Source of the DNA: Trogon surrucura
Lineage: Eukaryota > Chordata > Aves > Trogoniformes > Trogonidae
Reading direction: 5' to 3'
Length of the DNA: 64,000 bases
NCBI GenBank assembly: GCA_020746105.1
Contig: CM036628.1
Span: 4,598,001-4,662,000 of the forward strand
The position numbers were made by a program, and so were the translations under genes. Shown here in pieces: positions 25,201 through 35,808 of the stretch. Within the stretch, counting starts at the first letter, position 1. Each line of letters starts with the position of its first letter. The notes under the pieces are model-generated. The model did no database searches. It was not told where the DNA came from and was given only the letters and a program-made list of their open reading frames with translations.

Positions 25201-25440
25201 ATTTCCAACCCACCTCTAGATGCAACATCAGATAAAGCCTCTGGGGACCATCTTAAAATAGGCTTGGTACTATGGATGGGAAGACTAGAATGCAGCATTT
25301 TAATTTCTTTCTATTTAAGGGAACAACAGAATAGTGGTCTTTTCCTGTGAATAACAGTGTCTTTTTTTTTGTGGATTATAGTATCTGATTAGAATATTTG
25401 TTGCCTAATTTATGTAAAGCTAACTACTGCAGAGTGAACA

Positions 25441-25912
25441 GAATCATAGAATTGTTTGGGTTGGAAAAGACCTTTAAGATCATCAAGACCACCTTTAACT
25501 TCGCACTGCCAAGTCTATCACTAAACCATGTCTCTAAGAACCACATATACACTTAAATACTTCTAGGGATGGTGATGTCACTTCCTTGGGCAGCCTATTT
25601 CAGTGCTTGACAAGCTTTCCAGTGAAGAAATTTTTTCTAATGTCCAATCTAAGCTTCTTCTGGCACAACTTGAGGCCATTTCCCCTTGTCCTATCAGTTG
25701 TTACTTGGGAGAAGAGACCGTCACCCACGTCACTACAACCTCCTTTCAGGAAGTTGTAAAGAGTGATAAGGTCTCCCCTCAGCCTTCTCTTCTCCAGGCT
25801 AAACAACTCCAGTTCCCTTGACCTCTCCTCATCAGACGTTCTCCAGACCCTTCACCATCTTCATTGCCCTTCCTTGGACGTGCTCCTCAATGTCTTGTTG
25901 TGAGGGGCCTGA
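25441..25912 (-). mobile_element. CR1 LINE, 5'-truncated copy
   Basis: Reverse complement of a CR1 3' end: AATCATAGAATTGTTTGGGTTGG...AAGATCATCAAGACC, then the conserved CTTCCTTGGGCAGCC and CCCCTTGTCCTATC blocks, ending near TGTTGTGAGGGGCC. Short frames on both strands in it are decayed CR1 sequence. Confidence 0.9.
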
Positions 25913-28900
25913 AAATTAGATAGATAGTATTTTTTTTGGTACCCACAGGAGTTTAAATATTGTATTATCTTCATTTCAACAAAACATCTCTAAAGTAAAT
26001 CAAATAAACGCGTTTCAGTCTCTTTAAAAATCATTTCCATGATGTAAGCTTATGAAGTAACTGTTCAAATGAACTAAATATTATAAATACATATAAATAA
26101 GAAAATGGTGGATGAAAGTACATTTTTCTAGTATTTTCTGTTGAAGAGGTCAGTCCTGATTCACTTTCACTTGCATTAATTTTATATTGGATCTATTCAT
26201 CTGATTTTTGGTTCCTCCTGACTTAAACCAATTTGTTGTCAAAGGAGAACTGGAGCCAATTTCTCTGGGTTGATAACCACTTGGAACGGCTAGGGAACAA
26301 ATCTTAAGTTTCCTTTCATCCGTACTGAGCTGATTAAATTTAACGTAGGAGTATTTCGATTAATTACTTTGCAATTCAAAATACAAAAACATTTACATAA
26401 AGCGTTTTCTAAATATCAAATACTCCATAGAATAATTTTTATGCTGTTATTAACTTACTGAGGATATTGGCAAGAATGCCATTTTAGGTATTTAAAAGCT
26501 CAATTCTGTAGCATGAAGTGTGTAAGGCACACTTCAGAACTCAGCTAAGTTCATTTGAAAATGAGGTGTAACAAGGGAGGAAAAGGTGTTGCCAAATGAT
26601 ACTTGGTGAAGAGAGTTTTAAGCACTGAGGGATTTTGGTTTGGTTTGGTTTTTTTCAGCATGTGTGGGTGAAGGCTTTGATTTTGTGTGTTGCCGTGGGT
26701 AATGTTATCTCTCTCTAGTCCTCTAGTGCTACCTTGCTCTAGAACACTGGTCCCCATGAAGAAAAGGACTGTTGATTCCTCACAGATTTGATACAGCAGA
26801 GCTACAAATTTTACCTCTCTCTAGACTCAGATGTTTCATGTGTCAGGGGAAATGGGTATAAACTGGTGTCATTTAGACTTTTCTCTGAGCTCTCAATACT
26901 AGAAAGTCGCCTATGCTCATCACTGAATGATTCTTTTAGTGGTTTAAATAGTAAATAAAAAATCCGTGTCAGTGATTTCTGAAGCTGTCTTAGTGCAGTA
27001 ATTGTGTACAGGTTTGAAAAAAGACATATAACTAAAATGCTGGCTTAACAGATGATATCCACTTGTAAGAATTACTCATTGAAATTCATTCAAACTCAGC
27101 GGGATCCTGGAGTAACAACTGCAAAACCAAACAAACAGGCTATTGAATTGTAACAAAGCAAAATTTGGAAGAAAACATTTGTATCTTGGAATTTGGACCT
27201 TGTGGAAGCAGGTGGCTCAGTGCGTAGTGAATAACTAATCAACAGCAGGTTTAGCCTTTAAAAGATGTTTCTCATTAGAAGTTTTCCTGTGTAAGCACTT
27301 ATTGGTTGACCTCAAATAAAACAGTGCATACTTTTGATATAATGGCTTACTTGCAGGGCATTTTATCCCCAGGTGATCATTGTCATCAATCATGTGCTTA
27401 CAAACGCAAAGATTTTGAAGAGTGGAAAACAAAAATGAAAAATGCGTGTTTGAATGTGGTGTCGTTTTTAAGTGTCTTCTAAGTGCAACTTTTCCCAGAA
27501 AGCTGGAATAACTTTATTTCAACTTTGTGGTCACTGAGAACTAAAGCTCAGTCTGTCGGTCTCAAAGTACCTCCAAGCAGCAATGTGTAATTCTTTTTCA
27601 GGTAATACTGCTGTCACATCTGTCTTTCTTTTGAGCTGGCAGTAAGAGAACAGATGGAAGGAGATAATAAATGAAGAGAGGGAAGCTATAGAGTTGGTTC
27701 GTGTCAAAAAGGACAGAAGTACTTAGCACAGTAAAAGTTCAAAAATGCATCAGGGTTAGTTCTCTGGAAGCTAACATACTTGGCTCTCTTGGGACCTCAC
27801 ACAACTGTGAGCAGAAAAAAGGGAACCAAAACTCTTAGGAACAGAGTGAAATCTGGATTCAAAAGCCTGTAATTCCACAGATGTGTGAAAAAGTTTGAGC
27901 ATTTATAACGCAACAAAATTTATATATAAAATGTGAATTTGGACAACAAGTTGAACGACTAAATTGTGCAAACCTTATTCTAAACCACTTTAGATATTCA
28001 GTACAGACTTGAAAAGTTTAAATTATACTTACATTGGAGGGTAATAACAGAGTGAAACCTTAATCTAAGATTCTTTTAGTGTTCTTAGCTAAAACCATTG
28101 CATAACTACTAGGATTAACATTTTTGAAGGCAGTTTGATTTTTTTTTCCCATTCCATGACCTTTTATCTTTCAAGTAGTATGACATTTTTTTTCTGAAAA
28201 AGAGGAATAAAGCCTGCAGCAATCCAGTTTTAGAAGCTGCTGTGAAGAATATAGTTGAATGAAATAGTTTGCCTGCACTATCTACATTCTAGGTGACAAA
28301 GCTTTGAATTATTTTTCTGATTAGAGTTTACCTTGTCTGTAGGGTGGTTTAGTGGCTTTCCTACTTGGATGCTGCAAACTGAGAAGGTAATGAATGAGAT
28401 GAAATGGTAGCAGCAATTAGCAGTGTCTGGAGAACTGAACGGTCTCATATGCACAGTACAGGCAGACAAAACTGGTCTGCACTGAAGAAGTGACAATACA
28501 CAGCACTGAAGATGTAGCCACGGCTCTCAGTAAGAGTCTCCCTTTCCCTGCTGGTGGGCTGCATGGCAGAGGTGAATGCCATGGCATGACGAATCCTCTG
28601 AGGGGACCTGGACAGTGAGTCGTTAGTGAGCAGGATAGAATGACTTCAGGGCGTTGTGTTTCTACAGCACCCCCAAACATGATACTCAGTTTTAGTGAAC
28701 AGTTGAACTCCTATAACTCTTTCAGAAGAGAAGCTAAATATTCATAGTTTTATAGTTGAATTTTTTTCTACCTGCAAGCTGTCTATCTCACTGAGAAGGA
28801 TGCAATTATGCTGGTAAAAAAAAAAGCAGCATTCTAAATCTTTCGCTTTGAAACAATTTATTTCAAACAGATATCTTAATTAGTGTTTTAACACAGATGC

Positions 28901-29482
28901 AAAAAAAAGCGCCAAGTTTATTCTCAACTTTGTTAACCAGGCCCAGCTGGTCATTATGCTAAGCATTATGTAATGTTAACAAAATAGAGTTGGTGCCTAC
29001 ACATCTTATGCTAACTGATGCACTTTATAGAAATACAAATATCAATTTATGCAAGTAAATAACTGCAGAACAAACAGTAAAATATTAATTCCCACATTGC
29101 AATGCTACTAAATAACAACACAAATATTTGTCAGCTTGCAGAGCAGTTCAGATGCCAGTGCTGATCCACAGCAATTAAACAGGTATGCAAGTGCTAGAAT
29201 ACGCAGCTGGACCAGTGAATCCATCCCACTAACCAGTGACCTGCGTAGCCTGTTAACGTGATAAACTTGCAGCTACAGAGTCATGCAAGTCAGACTACAT
29301 GCTACAGTTTAAAATGAAACAGTGATGGTCCACTGTAATTTCTTGCAGAATGTAATTCTTGTATTACATTTTATTCTATTGTAAATCCAAGGGTTTTTAT
29401 CAGACATTATTATTCTCTGTGTGATTTAGCCTTAAAGTGGATTCAGCCTTCAATGGATTTCAAGTTTAGAAACCTTGAAGTT
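25913..29482. other. Non-coding, nothing recognised
   Basis: AT-rich DNA up to the left edge of the GC-rich array. No supported gene, RNA or repeat. Confidence 0.45.
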
Positions 29483-30228
29483 AATCTAGTTCCCAACCCA
29501 CCTGCCGGGAGCAGGGACACCGCCCACTAGACCAGGTTTTTCAAACCATCGTCGAACCTGCCCTTCAACACTTCCAGTGAGGGGGCATCCAGAACCTCTC
29601 TGGGCAACCTGTTTCAGTGCCTCACCACCCTCCTGCTGAAGTAATTCCTTCCTAATATCTAATCTAAGTCTACCGTGCCCTGGATTAAAACCATTGCCCC
29701 TTGTCCTGCCGCTACGTGCCCTTGTAAACAGTCCCTCCCCAGCTCTGCTGTAGCTTCTTTTAAGCACTGGAAGGCCGCTATAAGGTCTCCCCAGAGCCTT
29801 CTCTTCTCCAGGCTGGCCAAATCCATCTCTCCCAGCCTGCCTTCATAGGAGGTGTTCCTGCTTTGGCAGGGGGATTGGACTAGATGATCTTTTGAGGTCC
29901 CTCCCAATCCCTAGCATACTGTGATACTGTGAGATGTGCTCCAGCCCTTGGACCATCTTCACGGCCCTGCTCTGGACTTGCTCCAAGTGGCCCATGGCCT
30001 TCTCGTGCTGGGGGCTCCAGATGGATACAGGACTCCAGAGCAGAGTCGAGGGGCTGAATTACCTCCCTTGACCTGCTGGCCACTCATCTCTTGATGCAGC
30101 CCAGGTGACGCTTGGCTTTTTGGGCTGTGAGTGCACGTTGCTTGCTTGCATTGAGCATCTCGTCAAGCAGCACCGCCAAGTCCTTCTCCAAAGGGCTGCT
30201 GTCAGTCCACTCCAGGGGCTGGCTTCTG
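29483..30228 (-). mobile_element. CR1 LINE at left edge of the array
   Basis: Reverse-oriented CR1. It starts near its 3' end (GTTCCCAACCCACCTGCCGGGAGCAGG) and runs to the GCACCGCCAAGTCCTTCTCC block, which in CR1 lies further upstream. Positions 29483-29605 occur only in this leftmost copy; the rest recurs at every unit boundary. A forward-oriented CR1 3' end is nested in it at 29851-29930. Confidence 0.88.
29851..29930 (+). mobile_element. Nested forward CR1 3' end
   Basis: GGATTGGACTAGATGATCT...GAGGTCCCTCCCAATCCC followed by a CTGTGATACTGTGA tail is the plus-strand form of a CR1 3' end. It interrupts the minus-oriented CR1 between CTTCATAGGAG and ATGTGCTCCAGCCC. The same insertion is present at 35431-35510, 39225-39304, 44816-44895 and 50407-50486, so it predates the array amplification. 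Confidence 0.85.
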
Positions 30229-30840
30229 CTGCTTTTCCTCCCAGAGAGGGGGAGATCTCCCCTTCACCTGGTTCTTCTCCCTTGCTGCAGGGCAACACGC
30301 CATGCACCACATTGCCCCAGGGAGAGCGCATCCTCCTGAGCATCGCTGAAGAGAGAGCCCAGACACTGGTGGGAGAGCTGCAGCTAGGGCCAGCAGCAGT
30401 CCTTTTAGCCTGTGGATTAAAGCATTTACTAAATGGCTGTGGGACTGGCTGGGGAGCGTGCCAGGGCTGGGGGGAGCCTTGCAGTGGCAGAGCGAGGCCA
30501 TGCTCTGCTCTCTGGAAGGGCCTGCTGATCCGGGGAGACTCGTGGCGACCTGAGCGATGGCCAGAGCCATCTTCCAGAAAGGCAAGGTGGGTCAGTGGGA
30601 GAACCTCCAGGCTGCTGTGTCCCTGGGAAGGGGCTGGCACAGGCCTTCCTGGACATTGTTCCCAGGGCCATGCTGGAGGAGCAGGGGACTGGGCAGAGCC
30701 AGCTGGGCTCTTCCTGGGGCCCATGGTGCCAGACAGGCTTGAGTCCCTCTGCGATTGGCCCTGGCCATGGGACTGAGCAGAGGGAAAGATCTGTGACCAG
30801 CGGACCTTCAGTGCCTTGTCTCCAGTGTCCGCACCCATCT
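30229..30840. other. GC-rich spacer in array unit 1
   Basis: Between the CR1 fragment and the gene's polyadenylation signal. Overlapping frames of 61-259 codons are open on both strands, and all are repeated in the other units because the DNA is repeated. None has a promoter or splice evidence. On the plus strand, fragments such as GERILLSIAEERAQTLVGEL and AFLDIVPRAMLEEQ look mildly protein-like in successive frames, so a decayed coding segment is possible. Equivalent spacers lie at 35809-36420, 39603-40214 and 45194-45805. Confidence 0.4.
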
Positions 30841-30891
30841 TTCTCCTGAGAGAAACCAGGCAGAGTTGAGTACTGGGGGCAAATTGTCATT

Positions 30892-30897
30892 TTTATT
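30892..30897 (-). terminator. Polyadenylation signal, gene copy 1
   Basis: AATAAA on the minus strand, about 190 nt downstream of the predicted stop of gene copy 1, with no other canonical signal between. It fits a 3' UTR of about 200 nt. Confidence 0.65.
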
Positions 30898-31084
30898 GCC
30901 CATGGAAAATATCGGTGGCCAAGCGGAGGTTGGTAACACATTGTCCTCAGAGCTTTTGAAGTTCTGGAGTGCCATCCATGTCCCCATCCGTCGTGTGGCC
31001 CCCCGATCCACTCCCTCTGGACGCTGTGCAGGCTCAGGGCCAGCTGCCATCTCCAGGGATGTGCCTGGTGCTGGCAGCAGGGTG

Positions 31085-34000
31085 CTACTGCTCTTGCTGT
31101 CCTGCAATGCAGGCACAGCAGAACGCCCTGCGCAGAGCCCTGAGCGCTCTCCTGAGCAGGGAGGGCCGTCGTCGAGCTGAGGTGTGTGGGCCTGTGGGGG
31201 AAAGGAAATCTCTAGGTGAGGGGCTGGGTGAGCAAGAGGCAAGCTCCTGCCTGTCCCCCACCACCGAGGTCTTTCCCCAGGGAGGGGTGGGGCCAGCCCC
31301 CCTGTGTGCAGTGCTGGCGGCCTGGCGTGGGTGCCACTCACCAGCCAAGGCAGTATCGGTGTTCGCAGGTGCTGCAGGTGCTGCAGGAACTGGTGCCTTC
31401 GCTGCCTCTTGCCTCATGGTAGCGAAAGGCTCTTCATCAGCAGCTCCAGCCAGAACAGAAGCTGCTGATTCAGCATTGGTGGGAGCTTCCCGGGCAGGAG
31501 ATGCTCCCTGCAGCTCGCTGGTTGCCTGTCCTGCTGCCTCTGGGCCTGTTATGTTGCTGGACCAGGCAGGCTCCTGCTGGGGACCATTGTCGGAGCCCTG
31601 GAAAAGCTCCGGGACTGAGGGGTTGACCCATATGCTGTAGATCTCAATGTCTTCCCCTGGGGACAGCTCTTTGTCCCTGTGCTCTTCCCATTGCTCCTCC
31701 TCCAGTCTCTCAGGGACAGCCTTAGCCTGGAATTCTCTTGTTTGGTACCGAGCCGTCCGCTTCACACCTGTACAGCTACGAGAGCCAGACCTCCTGCTCT
31801 GCCCTCTAGCAACTCTGCCCCCATCAGCGTGGATGGTGTGAGCATAGGGCAGACGATATGGGCGTCCACCGGCTGCGCTCCTTCTGGCTGAACGGGGGAT
31901 CGGTGACGGCCTCTCCCCACGGAGGGACAGGGCCTGGCTCTGGCTGCCCTGCGACGCTGGTTGGGAATGCCTGGGGGCCACCTGCGGGAAGAAGGAGGAG
32001 GAGAAGGCATGGGATGGAGGCGGTTGCCTTGGCACAGCAGCCCCCACCCTGACCGGTCCCTGACTAAGGCAGGAGAGCTGAAGAAATGGCACTGGAGTGC
32101 TCTCTGGAATCAGTATTCCATGCTAGTAAGTGTAGCTTTCCTTCTAAGAAAAATTGGAGAGGATCTATCACCGATACAACGCTGGGCAAAAATGCAAAGC
32201 ACCTGAACAGATGGGCAGGTGAAGGCCAAAATACAAGGCCAATTGTTTAAGAAAAAAGAACACAAAAAAGCCACCAAAAACTGAACAAAAGAGAACACCC
32301 GAAGCAAAGAAAAAACGTTTGAACTTGAAGGAGTGCTTTCGTAAGTCGTGCTTGGCAGGGTGGCATCCAGACCCTTGCTGAGTGGGCCCGGCAGATGATG
32401 GGCCTCGGGAGGGGTCTCTGGGGAAGACCTGCCGCAAAGCAGGAGGTGGCACTGGAAGCAGGATTTCAGTGGGAAAAGGCAGAGGGAGAGGCCCACTGAT
32501 CCCCTCCTGTACCTCCTGCCTGCAAGGCGGCAGCTCCTGAGGCCAGGAATATGCTCGGCCCCATCTCCCTCGGGCTCCCTACCTGTGCGCAGCAGCTCCC
32601 ACGGGCCTGCGATCTGTCGCGCTGAGGGATCCGTGATGGCCTGTCTCCACGGACGGACAAGGCGTGGCTCCGGCTGCCTCTGTTCTCAGAGGCTGCTTGC
32701 ATGGGATCAGACGATGCGTCCTCCTCTGCTGTGGCAAGGTGGGCCCTGCCAGCATGTGCAGGAGGCTGCTGAGGCAGCGAAGAAGCCGCTTGCTCCTCCT
32801 GAGCTGCTGGGGAGAAAATGGCTGTACTGGCCTCTCCGTGATGGTCCTGTGCCGTGGGAGGAGCCGTGTCTTGTCCATCCTCGCACGTTGTTGGGACGAG
32901 GGAGGTGGTGCTGGCCTCTCCCTGAGGCTCTCCAGCCAAGGCAGTATCGGTGTTCTGAGGTGCTGCAGGTGTTGTTGACACCGCATCCACCCTTTGTGTC
33001 GTGTCCTGTTCCTCTCCCAGCTGCTGGCCAGGCGTCTGGATCGCAGCCAAAGGCTCAATCACAGCCTTCCTCACCATGTCCTGCTTTGTGACCAGCAGTG
33101 CCATGGTGCAGGCTGGGGGGCTTTGTGCAGCGGAGTCCTGGCTCTCCACCTCTGCTGCTGTGACCTGCTCGCCACAGCTGGGAGAAGCCGGTGCCTTCTG
33201 CTCCTCTTGTGCTACGGGAGCGAGAGGCTCTTTTTCAGGAGCTCCGGACAGGTCAGAAACTGTCAGCTTGACAGCTGTGGGCCCCACCAGGCCAGCAGAT
33301 GCTCTCTGCTGGTCGTCAGTTCCCTTTCTGGCTGCCTCTGGGCCTGTGCTGCTGTTGCTGTGAGGCTGGGGCAGGACCATCTCTGTGTGGGGGTCTTGGA
33401 AGAGCTCCGGGAGCGAGGGGTTGACCCAGATGCTGTAGATGGGGAAGTCTTCCCCTGGGAACAGCTCTTGGTCACTGTGTTCTTCCCATTGCCCCTCCTC
33501 CTGACTCTCAGGGACAGCCTTAGCCTGGAATTCTCTTGTTAGGTACCGGGCTGTCCGCCTCACACCGGTGCAGCTGTGCAGGCCAGGCCCCCTGCTGTGC
33601 CTTCTTGCAGCTCTGCCCCCATCAGCGTGGATGGTGTAAGCATAGGGCAGACGATATGGGCGTCTGCCGGCTGTGCTCCCTCTGACTGAACGGGGGATCC
33701 GTGACGGACTCTCCCCACGGAGGGACAGGGCCTGGCTCTGGCTGCCCTGCGACGCTGGTTGGGAATGCCTGGGGGCCACCTGCGGGAAGAAGGAGGAGGA
33801 GAAGGCATGGGATGGAGGCGGTTGCCTTGGCACAGCAGCCCCCACCCTGACCGGTCCCTGACTAAGGCAGGAGAGCTGAAGAAATGGCACTGGAGTGCTC
33901 TCTGGACAACGGAATCAGTGTTCCATGCCAGTAAGGGTAGTTCCTTCTAAGAAAAATTGGAGAGGATCTACCACTGATACAATGCTGGGCAAAAATGCAA

Positions 34001-34734
34001 AGCACCTGAACAGATGGGCAGGTGAAGGCCAAAATACAAGGCCAATTGTTTAGGAAAAGAAGAACACAAAAGAGCCACTGCAAACTGAACAAAAGAGAAT
34101 ACCCGAAACAAAGAAAAAACGCTTGAACTTGAAGGAGTGCTTTCGTAAGTCGTGCTTGGCGGGGTGGCATCCAGACCCTTGCTGAGTGGGCCCGGCAGAT
34201 GATGGGCCTCGGGAGGGGTCTCTGGGGAAGACCTGCCGCAAAGCAGGAGGTGGCACTGGAAGCAGGATTTCAGTGGGAAAAGGCAGAGGGAGAGGCCCAC
34301 TGATCCCCTCCTGCACCCCCTGCCTGCGTGGCGTCAGCTCCTGAAGTCAGGAAGATGCTCGGCCCCGTCTCCCTCGGGCTCCCTACCTGTGCGCAGCGGC
34401 TCCCACGGGCCTGTGATCTGTCGCGCTGAGGGATCCGTGATGGCCTGTCCCCTGGGAAGGACGAGGCCTGGCTCTGGCTGTCCTGCGGCGCCTGTGGCTG
34501 CCTGGGGGCCACCTGCAGGAAGAAGGAGGAGGAGGAGGCATGGGATGGAGGCGGCTGCCTTGGCACAGTGGCCCCCACAGTGCCGGCACAGAGACAGCTC
34601 CGTACGGCCCCATTCCAGCAGCGGCCTCTTTCTCTTGCCCCATCCCTCACCTGGCGCCTCTGGGGCTGGCTCAGCAGCCCGCTGCCGGGCTGGGAGCGGG
34701 CGTTTGCCTTCTCCTCGACGGGCATCTTCGACAT
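31085..34734 (-). CDS. Array gene copy 1: modular Pro/Ser/Gln-rich protein, 717 aa
   Basis: Unrecognised protein. Exons (minus strand): 34651-34734, 34387-34512, 32583-33779, 31342-31981, 31085-31191; phases 0,0,0,1. All introns are GT-AG. The start is the first AUG after the TATA box and has A at -3. Residues 1-28 are the leader. Residues 29-70 (exon 2) are Gln/Ser/Arg-rich. Residues 71-198 and 470-597 are two copies, about 80% identical, of a module holding YRLPYA(Y/H)TIHADGG, TREFQAKAVPE and YSIWVNPS(L/V)PELFQ. Residues 199-450 and 598-682 are low-complexity, rich in Ala/Gln/Glu/Ser/Thr. S-x-I-P motifs lie at 53-56, 96-99, 452-455 and 495-498. The C-terminus (683-717) is a basic helix RRALRALRRAF followed by CCAC. 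No signal peptide is visible. Introns 1 (138 nt) and 4 (150 nt) are open and in frame, so retention isoforms are possible. Function unknown; S-x-I-P suggests EB-protein binding (inference). Confidence 0.7.
31982..33779 (-). repeat. Internal 1.8-kb exon-plus-intron duplication
   Basis: Exon 3 with its downstream intron repeats the structure of exon 4 with its upstream intron at a spacing of 1798 bp. Both exons begin VAPRHSQPASQGSQSQALSL and have the same acceptor context. The introns share the same 3' half, differing by small indels. Exon 3 additionally ends with an exon-2-like tail (GDRPSRIPQRDRSQARGS). So exons 2, 3 and 4 derive from one ancestral exon. Present in units 1, 3 and 4; collapsed in unit 2. 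Confidence 0.85.
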
Positions 34735-34799
34735 CCTCTGTCGCCGACCCGCCACAAGCACCCGGGGAGACGCTGCCTCCTGAGGGAGCTGCTCTCCTG

Positions 34800-34875
34800 G
34801 GAGCGAGCACCCCTGGGGCTCGCGCTCCTTATATACCCCCACGGCCAGCGCGTCACAATGGGCTTGGGCGTGACG
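34800..34875 (-). promoter_or_regulatory. TATA promoter of gene copy 1, with CRE-like half sites
   Basis: TATATAA on the minus strand at 34829-34835 lies about 95 nt upstream of the predicted start codon, placing the transcription start near 34800 with a 5' UTR of about 65 nt free of upstream AUGs. Two TGACG-type half sites in opposite orientation lie just upstream (34851-34855 and 34871-34875). Such elements close to a TATA box are used by CREB/CREM-family factors, so cAMP-linked or germ-cell expression is possible (inference). Confidence 0.6.
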
Positions 34876-34928
34876 CGGCCCCCGCATCACAAAGCCCTGG
34901 CGGTTGCTGTGGAGATGCCCACGCCCAG

Positions 34929-35000
34929 AACCGGCTGGGACCGGCTGAGACTGGCTGGGACCAGCTGGAACTGTCTTGGACCAGCTGGACCTGGCTTGGG
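34929..35000. repeat. Minisatellite upstream of gene copy 1
   Basis: About seven imperfect 10-bp repeats of the type CTGGCTGGGA / CCAGCTGGAA. Equivalent tracts upstream of copies 2-4 are about 85 bp and nearly identical to one another; this one is shorter and more divergent. Confidence 0.8.
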
Positions 35001-35183
35001 ACAGCCCCTGCTGGCCCCTGGCAGAGGCCCTGACGGGCCCAAGCCAGCCCCTCCCGCACGGCCCCTCCCTGCAGAGCCCTCCGGTGTGCGTCCAGCAGCT
35101 CTGGGTGCCACCACCCTTGGCCTTGTCCCCAGGCGTGGCTCCCATGCAGGGCCCACAGTCCTGGGGTGCTCCAGTGCTCACGG

Positions 35184-35808
35184 AGCAACCTGTTGCAGTG
35201 CCTCACCATCGTCCCACTGAAGAATTCCTTCCTGATATCTAATCTAACTCTACCCTGCCCTGGATTAAAACCATTGCCCCTTGTCCTGCCGCTACGTGCC
35301 CTTGTAAACAGTCCCTCCCCAGCTCTGCTGTAGCTTCCTTTAAGTACTGGAAGGCCGCTATAAGGTCTCCCCAGAGCCTTCTCTTCTCCAGGCTGGCCAA
35401 ATCCATCTCTCCCAGCCTGCCTTCATAGGAGGTGTTCCTGCTTTGGCAGGGGGATTGGACTAGATGATCTTTTGAGGTCCCTCCCAATCCCTAGCATACT
35501 GTGATACTGTGAGATGTGCTCCAGCCCTTGGACCATCTTCACGGCCCTGCTCTGGACTTGCTCCAAGTGGCCCATGGCCTTCTCGTGCTGGGGGCTCCAG
35601 ATGGATGCAGGACTCCAGAGCAGAGTCGAGGGGCTGAATTACCTCCCTTGACCTGCTGGCCACTCATCTCTTGATGCAGCCCAGGTGACGCTTGGCTTTT
35701 TGGGCTGTGAGTGCACGTTGCTTGCTTGCATTGAGCATCTCGTCAAGCAGCACCGCCAAGTCCTTCTCCAAAGGGCTGCTGTCAGTCCACTCCAGGGGCT
35801 GGCTTCTG
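35184..35808 (-). mobile_element. CR1 fragment at unit 1/2 junction
   Basis: Minus-oriented CR1 lacking its 3'-most 120 bp, fused to upstream promoter-side DNA of gene copy 1. Contains the same nested forward CR1 end at 35431-35510. Confidence 0.88.

Larger units (their letters stand above)
17617..25440. other. Non-coding, with two exon-like segments
   Basis: Mostly AT-rich DNA with no supported gene. Two segments have good splice signals on both sides, 18184-18260 and 22247-22286, and are listed separately. No tRNA, other RNA gene or identifiable transposon was seen. Confidence 0.4.
29606..35183 (-). repeat. Tandem array unit 1 (about 5.58 kb)
   Basis: First of four tandem GC-rich units. 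Each contains, left to right: CR1 fragment, spacer, polyadenylation signal, minus-strand gene (exons 5 to 1), promoter, promoter-proximal minisatellite. Unit 1 aligns to unit 3 at a constant offset of 9374 and to unit 4 at 14965 with very few differences. It differs from the others mainly by its longer CR1 3' end, its minisatellite and some gene variants. Confidence 0.95.

Noticed and set aside
30059..30838. 259-codon minus-strand frame (and overlapping plus frames of 223 and 84 codons) in the array spacer
   Set aside because: It lies beyond the gene's polyadenylation signal, its end runs into CR1 sequence, and it has no promoter or splice context. Both strands are open because the DNA is GC-rich, and the frame repeats only because the unit repeats.
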